In this document: positions 33,763 through 42,538 of the stretch, piece by piece
Layout: each line of letters opens with the position of its first letter
Numbering within the stretch: position 1 is the stretch's first letter
Assembly (NCBI GenBank): GCA_002298915.1
Contig: DBML01000023.1
Location: 124,001-188,000, forward strand
DNA from: Clostridium sp. UBA699
GTDB taxonomy: Bacteria > Bacillota > Clostridia > Clostridiales > Clostridiaceae
Direction of reading: 5' to 3'
Length of the DNA: 64,000 nt
Translations under genes and position numbers: made by a program
Notes under the pieces: generated by a model
Databases searched by the model: none
What the model was told of the DNA's origin: nothing
Seen by the model: only the letters and a program-made list of their open reading frames with translations

Positions 33763-35499
33763 ATGGAAATGGTTAAATTAACTATAGATGGCCAGCAGAT
33801 TGAAGTACCACAGGGTACCACGGTACTTGAAGCTGCAAGACAGACTGGTGTAGAAATACCAAGTCTCTGTTACTTGAAAGATGTAAACCACCCAGCAAAC
33901 TGCAGAGTGTGCGTGGTTGAAGTTGGACCAAGACTCATAGCTTCATGCTCACTTGTTGCAGAAAACGGAATGGATGTAAAGACAAACACTCAGAAGGTTA
34001 GAGATGCAAGAAAGATGTCAGTAGAGCTCCTTCTCTCAAACCACAAGAGAGAGTGTACTTCATGCATAAGAAGCGAAAACTGCGAGCTTCAGACAGTCGC
34101 TAACGACCTAAACATAAGAGACATAAGCTACGAAGGCGAGAAGACAGAAGCACCTATCGACGACGCTTCATGGTCAGTCGTAAGGGATCCTGAGAAATGC
34201 ATACTCTGCGGAAGATGCATAAGCACATGCTCAGACAAGCAGACAGTTCATGCTATAGGCTTTGCTGGAAGAGGATTCGAAACAAGAGTTGCTCCTGCTT
34301 TCGACAAGAAGCTTGTAGACTCAACATGCATAAACTGCGGACAGTGCATAATGGCTTGCCCTGTCGGAGCGCTTTATGAAAAAGAAAGCATAAACGAAGT
34401 GTGGGCTGCACTGAATGACCCTGACAAGATGGTTGTTGTTCAGACTGCTCCTGCTATCAGAGTAGGTATAGGCGAAGAGTTCGGAATGCCGATAGGAACA
34501 AGGGCAACAGGCAAAATGGCTGCTGCACTCAGAAAGCTCGGCTTCGACAAAGTGTTCGACACAGACTTCGCAGCTGACCTTACAATACTTGAAGAAGGAA
34601 CTGAGCTCCTCAAGAGACTTGAGACAGGCAAGAACCTTCCGATAATGACTTCATGCTGTCCGGGCTGGGTTAAGTTCGTAGAGCACAACTACCCGCAGAT
34701 GATAGACAACCTCTCAACTTGCAAATCGCCAAGCGAAATGGAAGGAGCTTTGGTTAAGGCTTACTACCATGACAAGTTCGGAGTAGACCCTAAGAAGATA
34801 GTCAGCGTTTCGATCATGCCATGTACTGCAAAGAAATTCTCATGCGACAGAGATGAGATGTGCGTACAGGAAATCCCTGACGTAGATTACGTTCTCACTA
34901 CAAGAGAGCTCGGAAGGATGATAAAGGAAGCCGGAATCGACTTCGTTAACCTTCAGGATGAAGACTTCGACAATCCGTTCGGAGAATCAACAGGTGCTGC
35001 AGTTATATTCGGAGCTACAGGCGGAGTTGCAGAAGCTGCTCTCAGAACAATATTCGATATAACTTCAGGCATAGACAACGAAAACATCAACATAGAAATC
35101 GTAAGAGGAACTGAGGGAATAAAGGAAGCTACTGTTACTCTGGCTGACGGAAGAACAGTTACAGCTGCAATAGCTCACGGACTCGGAAACGCTAGAAAAG
35201 TTGTTGAAGCACAGCTCAGCGGAGAAAAGAGCTACCACTTCATCGAAGTAATGGCTTGCGACGGCGGATGCGTAACTGGAGGCGGACAGCCGATAGTTGA
35301 TGCGAAGACTCGCGAGAAGATGGACGTAAGGGCTGTAAGGGCTAAGGCTATCTACGACGAGGACGAAGCTAAGGTTCTCAGGAAGTCACACAAGAACCCA
35401 TATATCACTAAGATATACGAAGAGTACCTCGGAGAGCCAAACGGACACAAGAGCCACGAGCTTCTCCACACTCACTACGTAGCAAGAAGCAAGTTCTAA
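33763..35499 (+). CDS. hydA: [FeFe] hydrogenase catalytic subunit HydA (bifurcating)
   Basis: 578 residues. N-terminal [2Fe-2S] domain (CYLKDVNHPANCRVC), His/Cys-type [4Fe-4S] site (HKRECTSCIRSENC), two [4Fe-4S] motifs (CILCGRCISTCS, CINCGQCIMACP) and a complete H domain. Its motifs are TSCCPGW (C298, C299), MPCTAKK (C354) and MACDGGC (C499, C503), almost the numbering of Clostridium pasteurianum CpI, so an active H-cluster is expected. A C-terminal extension (about 540-578) follows the core. With HydB and HydC it should couple ferredoxin and NADH oxidation to H2 formation, or the reverse. H-cluster maturases are not in this window. Confidence 0.96.
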   Translation: MEMVKLTIDGQQIEVPQGTTVLEAARQTGVEIPSLCYLKDVNHPANCRVCVVEVGPRLIASCSLVAENGMDVKTNTQKVRDARKMSVELLLSNHKRECTSCIRSENCELQTVANDLNIRDISYEGEKTEAPIDDASWSVVRDPEKCILCGRCISTCSDKQTVHAIGFAGRGFETRVAPAFDKKLVDSTCINCGQCIMACPVGALYEKESINEVWAALNDPDKMVVVQTAPAIRVGIGEEFGMPIGTRATGKMAAALRKLGFDKVFDTDFAADLTILEEGTELLKRLETGKNLPIMTSCCPGWVKFVEHNYPQMIDNLSTCKSPSEMEGALVKAYYHDKFGVDPKKIVSVSIMPCTAKKFSCDRDEMCVQEIPDVDYVLTTRELGRMIKEAGIDFVNLQDEDFDNPFGESTGAAVIFGATGGVAEAALRTIFDITSGIDNENINIEIVRGTEGIKEATVTLADGRTVTAAIAHGLGNARKVVEAQLSGEKSYHFIEVMACDGGCVTGGGQPIVDAKTREKMDVRAVRAKAIYDEDEAKVLRKSHKNPYITKIYEEYLGEPNGHKSHELLHTHYVARSKF

Positions 35500-35520
35500 C
35501 AGAAAAAATCACAGATAGAG

Positions 35521-35552
35521 AAAGGATATGCCTAAGGCATATCCTTTTTTTT
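35521..35552 (+). terminator. Terminator after hydA
   Basis: AAAGGATATGCC (35521-35532), loop TAA, GGCATATCCTTT (35536-35547), tail of further T residues. It also separates hydA from the convergent phosphatase gene. Confidence 0.9.
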
Positions 35553-35555
35553 TAA

Positions 35556-36728
35556 CTAAACGTAGTGGAGGCTGACCTTCTTGCCCAGACCTTCCATAAG
35601 CTCCTTTAGTTCGAGGAGCTTGTTCAGCTTTATGCTGAGGTCCAGAGGGAAGTCGGGGTTCTGGTGGGCAGGGTTCACCGCTTTTCCTACCCAGAGGTCC
35701 AGGTGGCTGCATTCGCAGATCAGCAATTTTGCAAGCTGCGATGCCCCGTCCTGAGCGAAAGACCTGTCTTCGGCGAAAAGATCCTTGATAGGCTTCGAGT
35801 ATTCTTTGATTTTGTCGAGAGCTATGCTAAGGGTTAGCACGCCTTCGGTTATGAGATCTATGCCCTCCATGGACGCTGTAGGAGGCACTCTCTTGTCTTC
35901 GGAGCCCATGTTTACGTGGAGATCCCTGCTGAGCTCCCTTGAGGCGATGTTGGCAGCCGTGCCGCCGCAGATTATCTTTTTTCCTGAGCCGCTCATGAAA
36001 TTCAGCACTGCGTCCCTGTCGTCTGCCGGGTTCTGCGGGGGCCCTGAAAACAGGTCGACATGCTTCTCGTGGTCCGCTTTAATGATTAGAGCCGTCGTGT
36101 CGTCCCCGGGATTGCCGCCGTCGAAAACCATGCAGACGCCGAGCAGCTCCTTTGTCATCTCGCGTGCGCTCTTGAAAGGAACGCACAGTTTCTGAAGGTA
36201 ATCTCTCACGCCGTCCCACTTCCAGCCGAGGTTCATGAAATCCCCAAGCCCGGCGTGGGTAACGCCGTCGCTGACGATTGTGAACACATCGCCGGCCTCA
36301 AGGCTGAAGGAGCATTCCGATACCTTCTTCCCGTGTATGACCTGGTCGGTTTTGGCAACTTCGCAGTGGCGACCGTTCCTTATGAGGAAGAAAGGGGGAT
36401 TGTCGTACTCTGCCATGTAGACCTTTCCGTTGTCCTCTATCTTAAGTATCGTGAATGTCGAATATGCCAGATCCCTGACCTTGCAAACCGGAAGGGTCTT
36501 GACTATGGTGTCCACGGTTTCGTATATGTCGGCCCCCTCCTTGAGCATAGTGGCGGCAATCTTAGAGGTGAGAGTGGCCAGTATGTTGGCCTTGACCCCG
36601 CTGCCGAGCCCGTCAGAAAGCACTATGATCGTGGAATCTGGCAGCCTAGCCACCTCAACCATGTCGCCGCAGAGCTCCTCGCCGGATTTTATTAGGCTGT
36701 GATGAAATACGTCAATGTAAACTCCCAT
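35556..36728 (-). CDS. SpoIIE/PP2C-type protein phosphatase of the sensory hydrogenase operon
   Basis: 390 residues. N-terminal PP2C domain (about 20-225) with metal-binding Asp in VLSDGLGSG, FTIVSDGVTHAG and NPGDDTTALI. The C-terminal 160 residues form a separate domain (KKIICGGTAANIAS and following). The ATG is 1 base after the hydS stop, so the two are co-translated. PP2C genes next to PAS-containing hydrogenase genes are known from Thermoanaerobacterium (hfs) and relatives. Substrate likely a Ser-phosphorylated regulator; identity unknown. Confidence 0.86.
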   Translation of the reverse strand: MGVYIDVFHHSLIKSGEELCGDMVEVARLPDSTIIVLSDGLGSGVKANILATLTSKIAATMLKEGADIYETVDTIVKTLPVCKVRDLAYSTFTILKIEDNGKVYMAEYDNPPFFLIRNGRHCEVAKTDQVIHGKKVSECSFSLEAGDVFTIVSDGVTHAGLGDFMNLGWKWDGVRDYLQKLCVPFKSAREMTKELLGVCMVFDGGNPGDDTTALIIKADHEKHVDLFSGPPQNPADDRDAVLNFMSGSGKKIICGGTAANIASRELSRDLHVNMGSEDKRVPPTASMEGIDLITEGVLTLSIALDKIKEYSKPIKDLFAEDRSFAQDGASQLAKLLICECSHLDLWVGKAVNPAHQNPDFPLDLSIKLNKLLELKELMEGLGKKVSLHYV

Positions 36729-36729
36729 A

Positions 36730-38451
36730 TCAGTTGCCTTCTTCCTCTACCTCAACAAGCTTTTTGAGCTTGGTAAGGAGCATCTTGGTCTCGGCTGTCG
36801 TTTCGCCGAGGAGGCTTGCTATCTCATGCGCCACGCGCATCTGCTTGTCTATGACTTCCTGTGTGGAAACTATCGTGTTCTCCCTAAGGGTGTTATACTT
36901 TTTCCGCTCCTCTTCCCGTTCGGCTATGTTGACCATGGAGACCATGAGAAGGTCCTGTTTCTCCAGGCAGACTATGCTCTGGATGAATATCAGGCCGTAG
37001 TTAGGATAGGCAACCCTTTTTCCTATGACGTTGATCCCTGTTTCCATGACTTGCCTGAATGCTTCATCGTCCATAAGCGCCGACACTGGAAGTCCTTTCA
37101 TCTTTTCGGGGTCCGCCAGAAAAGCATCCCGGCAGGCGGGATTCATCTCCACGATGTTCATCCTCCTGTCGAGAAGCATTATGCAGTTTGCTGTGTGCTC
37201 GAATATCACGTTGGTGATGCTTTCCGCCTTGTTCCTCATGTGGTGCAGGCACATGTTGGGCTCGGCCATACCCTCGTATATGGCCTGAGCTTTTTCCCTG
37301 CAGGTGTTGTAGCCGCATACGCCGCAGTTCAGCTCGTCCTCCGGGCCGTGCTTGCCCATGTCGTGCAGTATCAGCTTTATGTCATGCTCATAGGCGGTAT
37401 GGCGCCTGAAGCTCTTGTCGCAGAAGGTCCTGTCGAGGTCCAGGCCGAGGCCGTCAGCTGAAGGCTCGAAGCTGCAATCTGCCTTCCAGGATTCCATATA
37501 AGCCTTAACCTTGCCCTGCTTCCTGAAGTAGCCGTGCTCGTTCCTTACCATGTCGGGGCCCCCGATGCAGCTGCCCTTGCAGGCGCTTGCCTCCACGAAC
37601 ACGTTGTCAAGATCGCCGTTCTGAATGCTAGTAAACACGTCTATGCACTCCTCAGAGCCGCTGACGGTGATTATCCTGAGACCCTGCTTGTGTATGTCAT
37701 CCCCCATGCATCTGATTATCCCTCCGAACTCAGGGAAGCTCCTGCCTCTGCAGGCGGTGTTCCTGTCGAAGCCAGACGGTTCAAGCGAATAAGGGTCCAT
37801 CCCGGATTCCGTTACCCACTGGTTTATCTCGTCGAAGTTTAGAACCGCGTCTATGGCGCCGGTGTTGAAGAAACTCTCGTTTTCTGTTTTCTTTGCCATG
37901 CAGGGGCCAATGAAGACAGAATAGCAGTCTTCTCCGTAGAACTGCTTGATGAGCTTCCCGTGGGCTATCATCGGCGATACAGCCGGTATTAGGTATCCTG
38001 CAAGGGAAGGGTAGTACTTCTCCACGAGATAGTTGGCCGACGGGCATGCGGTGGTTATATATATGCCTTTGCCGTTCTTCTTAACGTAGTCCATGTAGAA
38101 GTCAGAGACTACTTCCGCGCCGACAGCGGTTTCCTCGATGAAGGAAAACCCGAGCATCTTTAGCAGGGTCGCGAATTTCCCCGGCTCGAAATCGAGGTAG
38201 CCGGCGAAGGATGGGGCGATGCTGGCCACGACCTTCTTTCCTGAACTTACAGCGGCCTTTACGTCGGGCAGGTAGCTTACAACGTTTCGGGCGTTCTGTG
38301 GGCATATGAGCAGGCAGTGGGAGCAAGCTATGCACCTGTCCTCTATTATCTCCGCCTGGTCGTTGTTGAAGCGTATAGCCTTAACAGGGCATGACCTGAG
38401 GCATTTGTAGCAGCTCTTGCAGTTCGCTGCAGAAAAGTTCATGATGTTCAT
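36730..38451 (-). CDS. hydS: Sensory [FeFe] hydrogenase with PAS domain
   Basis: 573 residues. Two [4Fe-4S] motifs (CKSCYKCLRSCP, CIACSHCLLICP), an H domain, a Cys-rich cluster motif (NCGVCGYNTC plus C401), a PAS domain (about 415-520) and a helical tail. H-cluster Cys are C136, C184, C291 and C295; L1 reads TTACPS, so the proton-relay Cys is Ala, while L2 keeps GPCMAKK. This pattern, PAS domain and PP2C neighbour fit putative H2-sensing hydrogenases (HydS type). Its N-terminus overlaps the upstream ferredoxin gene by 4 bases. Sensing activity is inferred. Confidence 0.88.
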   Translation of the reverse strand: MNIMNFSAANCKSCYKCLRSCPVKAIRFNNDQAEIIEDRCIACSHCLLICPQNARNVVSYLPDVKAAVSSGKKVVASIAPSFAGYLDFEPGKFATLLKMLGFSFIEETAVGAEVVSDFYMDYVKKNGKGIYITTACPSANYLVEKYYPSLAGYLIPAVSPMIAHGKLIKQFYGEDCYSVFIGPCMAKKTENESFFNTGAIDAVLNFDEINQWVTESGMDPYSLEPSGFDRNTACRGRSFPEFGGIIRCMGDDIHKQGLRIITVSGSEECIDVFTSIQNGDLDNVFVEASACKGSCIGGPDMVRNEHGYFRKQGKVKAYMESWKADCSFEPSADGLGLDLDRTFCDKSFRRHTAYEHDIKLILHDMGKHGPEDELNCGVCGYNTCREKAQAIYEGMAEPNMCLHHMRNKAESITNVIFEHTANCIMLLDRRMNIVEMNPACRDAFLADPEKMKGLPVSALMDDEAFRQVMETGINVIGKRVAYPNYGLIFIQSIVCLEKQDLLMVSMVNIAEREEERKKYNTLRENTIVSTQEVIDKQMRVAHEIASLLGETTAETKMLLTKLKKLVEVEEEGN

Positions 38452-38699
38452 TTGATCAGTTCTCCTAAAACGAAATTTTTAAAAAAAGCCTCCGCGCAGT
38501 CGGGAGTCACAGACGATATTTCGCCTTCGTTCACCCTGACCGATACGCCTTTGCCGCATTTTCCGAGGCAAAAAGAGCCCTTAAGCGTTACAGCATCGGA
38601 AACGGAATTGGAATCGATTAGCTTTTGGAACCTGTCTATTATATCATATGCGCCTTTCAGGTGGCATGCGCTGCCGACGCAGACTGTTATAGTGGTCAT
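38448..38699 (-). CDS. Thioredoxin-like [2Fe-2S] ferredoxin (NuoE C-terminal-like)
   Basis: 83 residues, MTTITVCVGSACHLKGAYDI with the second Cys pair in GSFCLGKCGKG: a stand-alone [2Fe-2S] domain like the C-terminal half of HydC. First gene of the three-gene minus-strand operon; its stop overlaps hydS. It probably exchanges electrons with the sensory hydrogenase. A Rex-like operator lies upstream. Confidence 0.88.
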   Translation of the reverse strand: MTTITVCVGSACHLKGAYDIIDRFQKLIDSNSVSDAVTLKGSFCLGKCGKGVSVRVNEGEISSVTPDCAEAFFKNFVLGELIK

Positions 38700-38763
38700 G
38701 ATAATTTTTCCCTCCTGGGCTGTCCGGAAACAGCGTTGTTTACAACATCATTCTACACCTAAT

Positions 38764-38781
38764 TTGTTAAAAAATAAACAA
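38764..38781. promoter_or_regulatory. Rex-like operator
   Basis: TTGTTAA-AAAA-TAAACAA matches the Rex consensus TTGTTAA-N4-TTAACAA at 13 of 14 defined positions. It lies between the sensory hydrogenase operon (minus) and the prepilin peptidase gene (plus), 65 bases before the former start. A minus-strand TTGACC (about 38814) could supply the -35. The symmetric GTTGT-TT-ACAAC at 38735-38746 nearby may also matter. Confidence 0.6.
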
Positions 38782-38838
38782 TGTATACTATATAAATTTT
38801 GGTCAATATTATGAAATAAATATATTGGGGGAGGCAAC

Positions 38839-39576
38839 ATGGAGATATTGTATGTTTTTATGGCCGGAGCATCCGTCGGCAGTTTTCTCAACGTGTGCAT
38901 AAGCAGGATACCAAAGGGTCAGGGCGTTGCCTTTAGCGTTTCGAAATGCCCTGACTGCGGGACAAGGATAGAGTTCAGGGACCTCGTCCCTCTGATGAGC
39001 TACGCTTTGCTGCGAGGCAGGTGCAGGGCCTGCGGCGGCGCGATTCATGGGAGGTACCCTGCCGTGGAGCTCGCAGCGGGACTGGCCTTTGCGGCGTTGT
39101 ACATGAAATACGGGGCAAGCCTGGAGTTCCTAAAGCTTTCAGTCCTTGCTTCATTCCTGATCGTCGCCGGCATTATAGATTTTGAGACTGGGGAGGTGCA
39201 CACATCCTTGATAGCTGCGGGAGCATCGGCGGGACTGGCCTTTGCCGTTGTCGCTCCGGGGACGCTTGCAGATTCCCTTCTGGGAGCGCTGCTCGGCTTT
39301 GGAGTCATTGCAGCCATAGCGCTGACCGGAGGAATGGGGTGGGGCGACGCCGACATATGTCTGCTGTGCGGCCTTTTTCTTGGCGTGAAGCTGACTTTGC
39401 TCATGCTCTTCCTTTCTTTCCTCCTTGGGGCTGCAGCGGGGACGGCGCTGATAGCTCTTTCTGTCAGGGGGAGAAAGGACAGCATTCCCTTCGGACCCGT
39501 CCTAGCCGTTTCTGCGCTCTCTGTCAGCTTGTTCGGCAACAGCTTTCTGCTGCTGTACAACAGCGTGATGCTTTAG
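38839..39576 (+). CDS. Prepilin peptidase (A24 family)
   Basis: 245 residues, multi-pass membrane aspartic peptidase cutting and methylating type IV prepilins. GASVGSFLNVCISRIPKGQ at the N-terminus, a cytoplasmic zinc-type loop with CPDCG and CRACGG, first Asp in GIIDFETGEV and the GxGD-like GMGWGDAD. No pilin or secretion genes are nearby, so its substrates lie elsewhere. GGGGGAGG precedes the ATG. Confidence 0.9.
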   Translation: MEILYVFMAGASVGSFLNVCISRIPKGQGVAFSVSKCPDCGTRIEFRDLVPLMSYALLRGRCRACGGAIHGRYPAVELAAGLAFAALYMKYGASLEFLKLSVLASFLIVAGIIDFETGEVHTSLIAAGASAGLAFAVVAPGTLADSLLGALLGFGVIAAIALTGGMGWGDADICLLCGLFLGVKLTLLMLFLSFLLGAAAGTALIALSVRGRKDSIPFGPVLAVSALSVSLFGNSFLLLYNSVML

Positions 39577-39705
39577 AATCAAATGACAGAAAATTCAGAA
39601 ATATAATCGTAGCTGTGAACATGTTGAAGAAATATTCAAAAACTGCATAATTAGCGAGGTTGAGTTTTCAAAATATTAAATAAAGCCTGAAAATGCAGCT
39701 ATAGC

Positions 39706-39756
39706 TTCATTTGCGTTTGATGTGTGAATAAAAAAACGCAAAGATGAATTTTTTTT
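39706..39756 (+). terminator. Terminator after the prepilin peptidase
   Basis: TTCATTTGCGTTT (39706-39718) pairs with AAACGCAAAGATGAA (39734-39748, one extra base) and is followed by eight T. The 130 bases between the gene and this hairpin hold no convincing ORF. Confidence 0.75.
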
Positions 39757-39768
39757 GAACTTAAAATG

Positions 39769-39797
39769 TTGAAATATAACTCAAAGCATGTTACTAT
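39769..39797 (+). promoter_or_regulatory. Promoter of the amino-acid permease
   Basis: TTGAAA (39769-39774), 17-base spacer, TACTAT (39792-39797), 43 bases before the ATG. Confidence 0.65.
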
Positions 39798-39839
39798 CTT
39801 AACGAATAAGTAATTATCATTTTCATAGGAGGATTTATT

Positions 39840-41183
39840 ATGAGCGAAGTAACAAAAAACGGAGCTGCCGGTGAAGGCTTGCAGAAAAACATTGGTTTCG
39901 TACCTGCGCTTGCAATCGTTATCGGAATGGTTATCGGTTCGGGTGTTTTCTTTAAACCTCATGCAGTTTTCAGCGCTACAGGAGCACCAGGTCTTGGATT
40001 AATAGCTTGGGTAATAGGCGGTATAATCACAATAGCCGGCGGACTTACAGCGGCAGAAATCGCAGCTGCAATCCCAAAAACTGGCGGAATGGTTGCATAC
40101 CTGGAAGAAACCTACGGTTCAATATGGGGATACCTTTTAGGATGGACTCAGACAGTAATATACTTCCCAGCAACAATCGCTGCACTTGGAATAATATTCT
40201 CAAAGCAGGTTCTTTCACTTTTGAATCTGTCTGCCGGAATGCTTATTCCTATAGCAATCGCAGTAATTTTGTTTTTGGTTGTCATGAACTCACTGGGTTC
40301 AAAAACTGGCGGAGCGATCCAGACAGTCGCAACTATAGGAAAACTGATACCTCTTATCGCGATAATCATCATAGGCTTGATTTCAGGAGACGGCGGATCA
40401 GCTAACCTTTTACCTGTCACAGTAGCGGATCACCCTGTAGCAACAAGCATGGGTTCAGCCTTGATAGGAATAATGTTTGCATATGACGGCTGGATAAACG
40501 TTGGAGCAATTGCCGGAGAAATGAAGAATCCTGGAAAGGACCTTCCAAAGGCAATCATCGGCGGACTTTCAATAGTAATGGCAATATACGTGCTGATAAA
40601 CGTTGCTTACCTTTTCGTGCTCCCTGCAACAGCTCTTGCAGCTACAGACACACCGGCTGCAGACGTTGCCAAGATACTTTTCGGTGAAAACGGCGGAAAA
40701 GTGATAACCATAGGTATCCTCGTTTCAATATTCGGCGCACTAAACGGCTACATCATGACAGGCATGAGAATCCCTTATGCTATGGCTGTAGAAAACAGAA
40801 TACCGTTCAGCGGATTCTTCTCAAAACTGCACCCTAAGTTTGAAACACCAGTTAACTGCGGAATAATGATAGCGGTTATATCGATAGCTATGTCTTTCAC
40901 AGGCAAATTCGACCTTCTGACAGACCTTGCAATGTTCGTAATATGGATATTCTACGTCATGACTTTCTGCGCAGTAATAGTGCTCAGAAAGACCAGACCG
41001 GAAATGGAAAGACCGTACAAGGTTCCTTTGTATCCGGTAATACCTTTGATAGGTATCCTTGGCGGAGTATACATGATCATAAACACTCTGATCACTCAGC
41101 CGATGAACGCAGGTATAGGCCTGGTTCTTGCACTGATCGGATTGCCGATATATCTTTCAAAGAACAAATCCGCAAAAGCTTAA
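39840..41183 (+). CDS. APC family amino-acid permease
   Basis: 447 residues, about twelve transmembrane segments. The family motif is clear: GFVPALAIVIGMVIGSGVFF near the start, GLIAWVIGGIITIAGGLTAAE, and AYDGWINVGAIAGEMKNPGK in the sixth to seventh segment. Resembles the LAT/serine-threonine exchanger branch; the substrate cannot be read from sequence. Monocistronic with own promoter and terminator, and with A/T-leaning, probably highly expressed codons. Fits an amino-acid-using anaerobe. Confidence 0.9.
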   Translation: MSEVTKNGAAGEGLQKNIGFVPALAIVIGMVIGSGVFFKPHAVFSATGAPGLGLIAWVIGGIITIAGGLTAAEIAAAIPKTGGMVAYLEETYGSIWGYLLGWTQTVIYFPATIAALGIIFSKQVLSLLNLSAGMLIPIAIAVILFLVVMNSLGSKTGGAIQTVATIGKLIPLIAIIIIGLISGDGGSANLLPVTVADHPVATSMGSALIGIMFAYDGWINVGAIAGEMKNPGKDLPKAIIGGLSIVMAIYVLINVAYLFVLPATALAATDTPAADVAKILFGENGGKVITIGILVSIFGALNGYIMTGMRIPYAMAVENRIPFSGFFSKLHPKFETPVNCGIMIAVISIAMSFTGKFDLLTDLAMFVIWIFYVMTFCAVIVLRKTRPEMERPYKVPLYPVIPLIGILGGVYMIINTLITQPMNAGIGLVLALIGLPIYLSKNKSAKA

Positions 41184-41198
41184 CAAGATTTCAATCAG

Positions 41199-41232
41199 GG
41201 CCTGGCACATGTTGCCAGGCCTTCGTTTTTTC
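41199..41232 (+). terminator. Terminator after the permease
   Basis: GGCCTGGCA (41199-41207), loop CATGT, TGCCAGGCC (41213-41221), tail TTCGTTTTTT. Confidence 0.9.
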
Positions 41233-41277
41233 TGTAGAATTGAATCAAGGAAACAATACATCCACAGGGAGGTAATT

Positions 41278-41832
41278 ATGAGCATAAGGGAACTTTTGAA
41301 AGGGGACAAGGTGAGGCTGACAGCTTTCCGCGAAGAAGATTTCAGCATTATAGAGAATTGGTACGGGGAATCAGGTTTCTCAAGGCACTATGATTTCATG
41401 CCGGCTGTCCCAAGGACGGCCGGGCAGCTCAAGGAAATGGTTGAAAGCTCATCCAATGCTGCTGACCAGTGCATTTTCGCAATAAGGGAAAACGAAGGGG
41501 GCAGCCTCATCGGCATATGCGGCTTCGAAAGCATCGTCTGGAACAACGGCACCGCCAGGCTGTACATCGGTCTCGGGGACAAGGAGCACAGGGGTAAGGG
41601 CTATGCGAGCGAGGCGATAAGGCAGCTCGTGGAATTCGGCTTCCTGGAGCTCAACCTTCACTGCATACAGCTGAACGTCATAGCCTACAACACTTCCGCA
41701 ATTAACTTATACGAAAGGGTGGGCTTCGTTAGGGAGGGTGTTGTCAGAGAGTTCGTGTTCAGGGATTCCAAGAGGCATGATCTCTACATGTACGGCCTGC
41801 TGAGAAGGGAGTGGGAAAAGGATGAAGCTTAA
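41278..41832 (+). CDS. GNAT family N-acetyltransferase (RimJ/RimL type)
   Basis: 184 residues from MSIRELLKGDKVRLTAF. The acetyl-CoA loop is GLGDKEHRGKGYASEAIRQL, and the C-terminal NVIAYNTSAINLYERVGFVREGVVRE is typical of RimJ/RimL-like enzymes. The ATG at 41278 has GGGAGG 6 bases upstream; longer in-frame starts run through the terminator. Substrate unknown (amino group of a protein or small molecule). Overlaps the next gene by 11 bases. Confidence 0.9.
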   Translation: MSIRELLKGDKVRLTAFREEDFSIIENWYGESGFSRHYDFMPAVPRTAGQLKEMVESSSNAADQCIFAIRENEGGSLIGICGFESIVWNNGTARLYIGLGDKEHRGKGYASEAIRQLVEFGFLELNLHCIQLNVIAYNTSAINLYERVGFVREGVVREFVFRDSKRHDLYMYGLLRREWEKDEA

Positions 41833-42460
41833 AAGAGCGATTGCTTTTCTGGCAGCGCTATCCCTGTGCCTGTCCTTCTCGGCATGCTCAGGCAGCAGCG
41901 TTTCGAACACAGAGAACCAGGCTGCAGTTGATTATTCCAGCCCGGACAACCCTGTCGCGACAATTGAGATGAGCGACGGCAGCCTTATCAAGATCGAGCT
42001 ATACCCTGAAGCGGCTCCGAACACCGTCAGCAATTTCATCTACCTGGCTAACAAAGGCTTCTACGACGGCCTTACATTCCACAGGGTGATCCCGAATTTC
42101 ATGATCCAGGGAGGCGACCCGAAGGGAGACGGGACGGGCGGGCCGGACTACTCCATAGCAGGAGAGTTCAAAGCAAACGGGTTCGAAAACGGCCTCAAGC
42201 ACACCAGGGGTGTAATCTCCATGGCGAGGGCGCAGAGCTACGATTCGGCCGGATCCCAGTTCTTCATCATGGTCGCGGACGTATCCAGCCTGGACGGCCA
42301 GTACGCCGCCTTCGGAAAGGTCACGGAGGGGATGGACGTAGTGGACAGGATTGTCGGCGTGGAGAGGGATTCGAACGACAAACCGCTTAAAGCGGTTGTC
42401 ATGAAGAAAGTCACTGTGGACACAAAAGGCAAGACTTACAGCGAACCTGCAAAAAAATAA
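41822..42460 (+). CDS. Cyclophilin-type peptidyl-prolyl isomerase lipoprotein
   Basis: 212 residues. Signal peptide with lipobox (LSLCLSFSAC), so a lipid-anchored surface protein; then a cyclophilin domain: TVSNFIYLANKGFYDGLTFH, RVIPNFMIQGGDPKGDGTGG, SMARAQSYDSAGSQFFI and AAFGKVTEG. It should help fold exported proteins. The start codon lies inside the end of the GNAT gene, implying a small operon. Confidence 0.93.
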   Translation: MKLKRAIAFLAALSLCLSFSACSGSSVSNTENQAAVDYSSPDNPVATIEMSDGSLIKIELYPEAAPNTVSNFIYLANKGFYDGLTFHRVIPNFMIQGGDPKGDGTGGPDYSIAGEFKANGFENGLKHTRGVISMARAQSYDSAGSQFFIMVADVSSLDGQYAAFGKVTEGMDVVDRIVGVERDSNDKPLKAVVMKKVTVDTKGKTYSEPAKK

Positions 42461-42538
42461 TTTCTTGTTAATGCCGTGCTTTTGATTTATACTTTTTGTA
42501 AGCCAATTAATATTAATATGTTTATGGAGGGATGTACA

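Noticed and set aside
38735..38746. GTTGT-TT-ACAAC as a second Rex site
   Set aside because: The spacing and half-sites do not fit the Rex consensus; likely chance symmetry.
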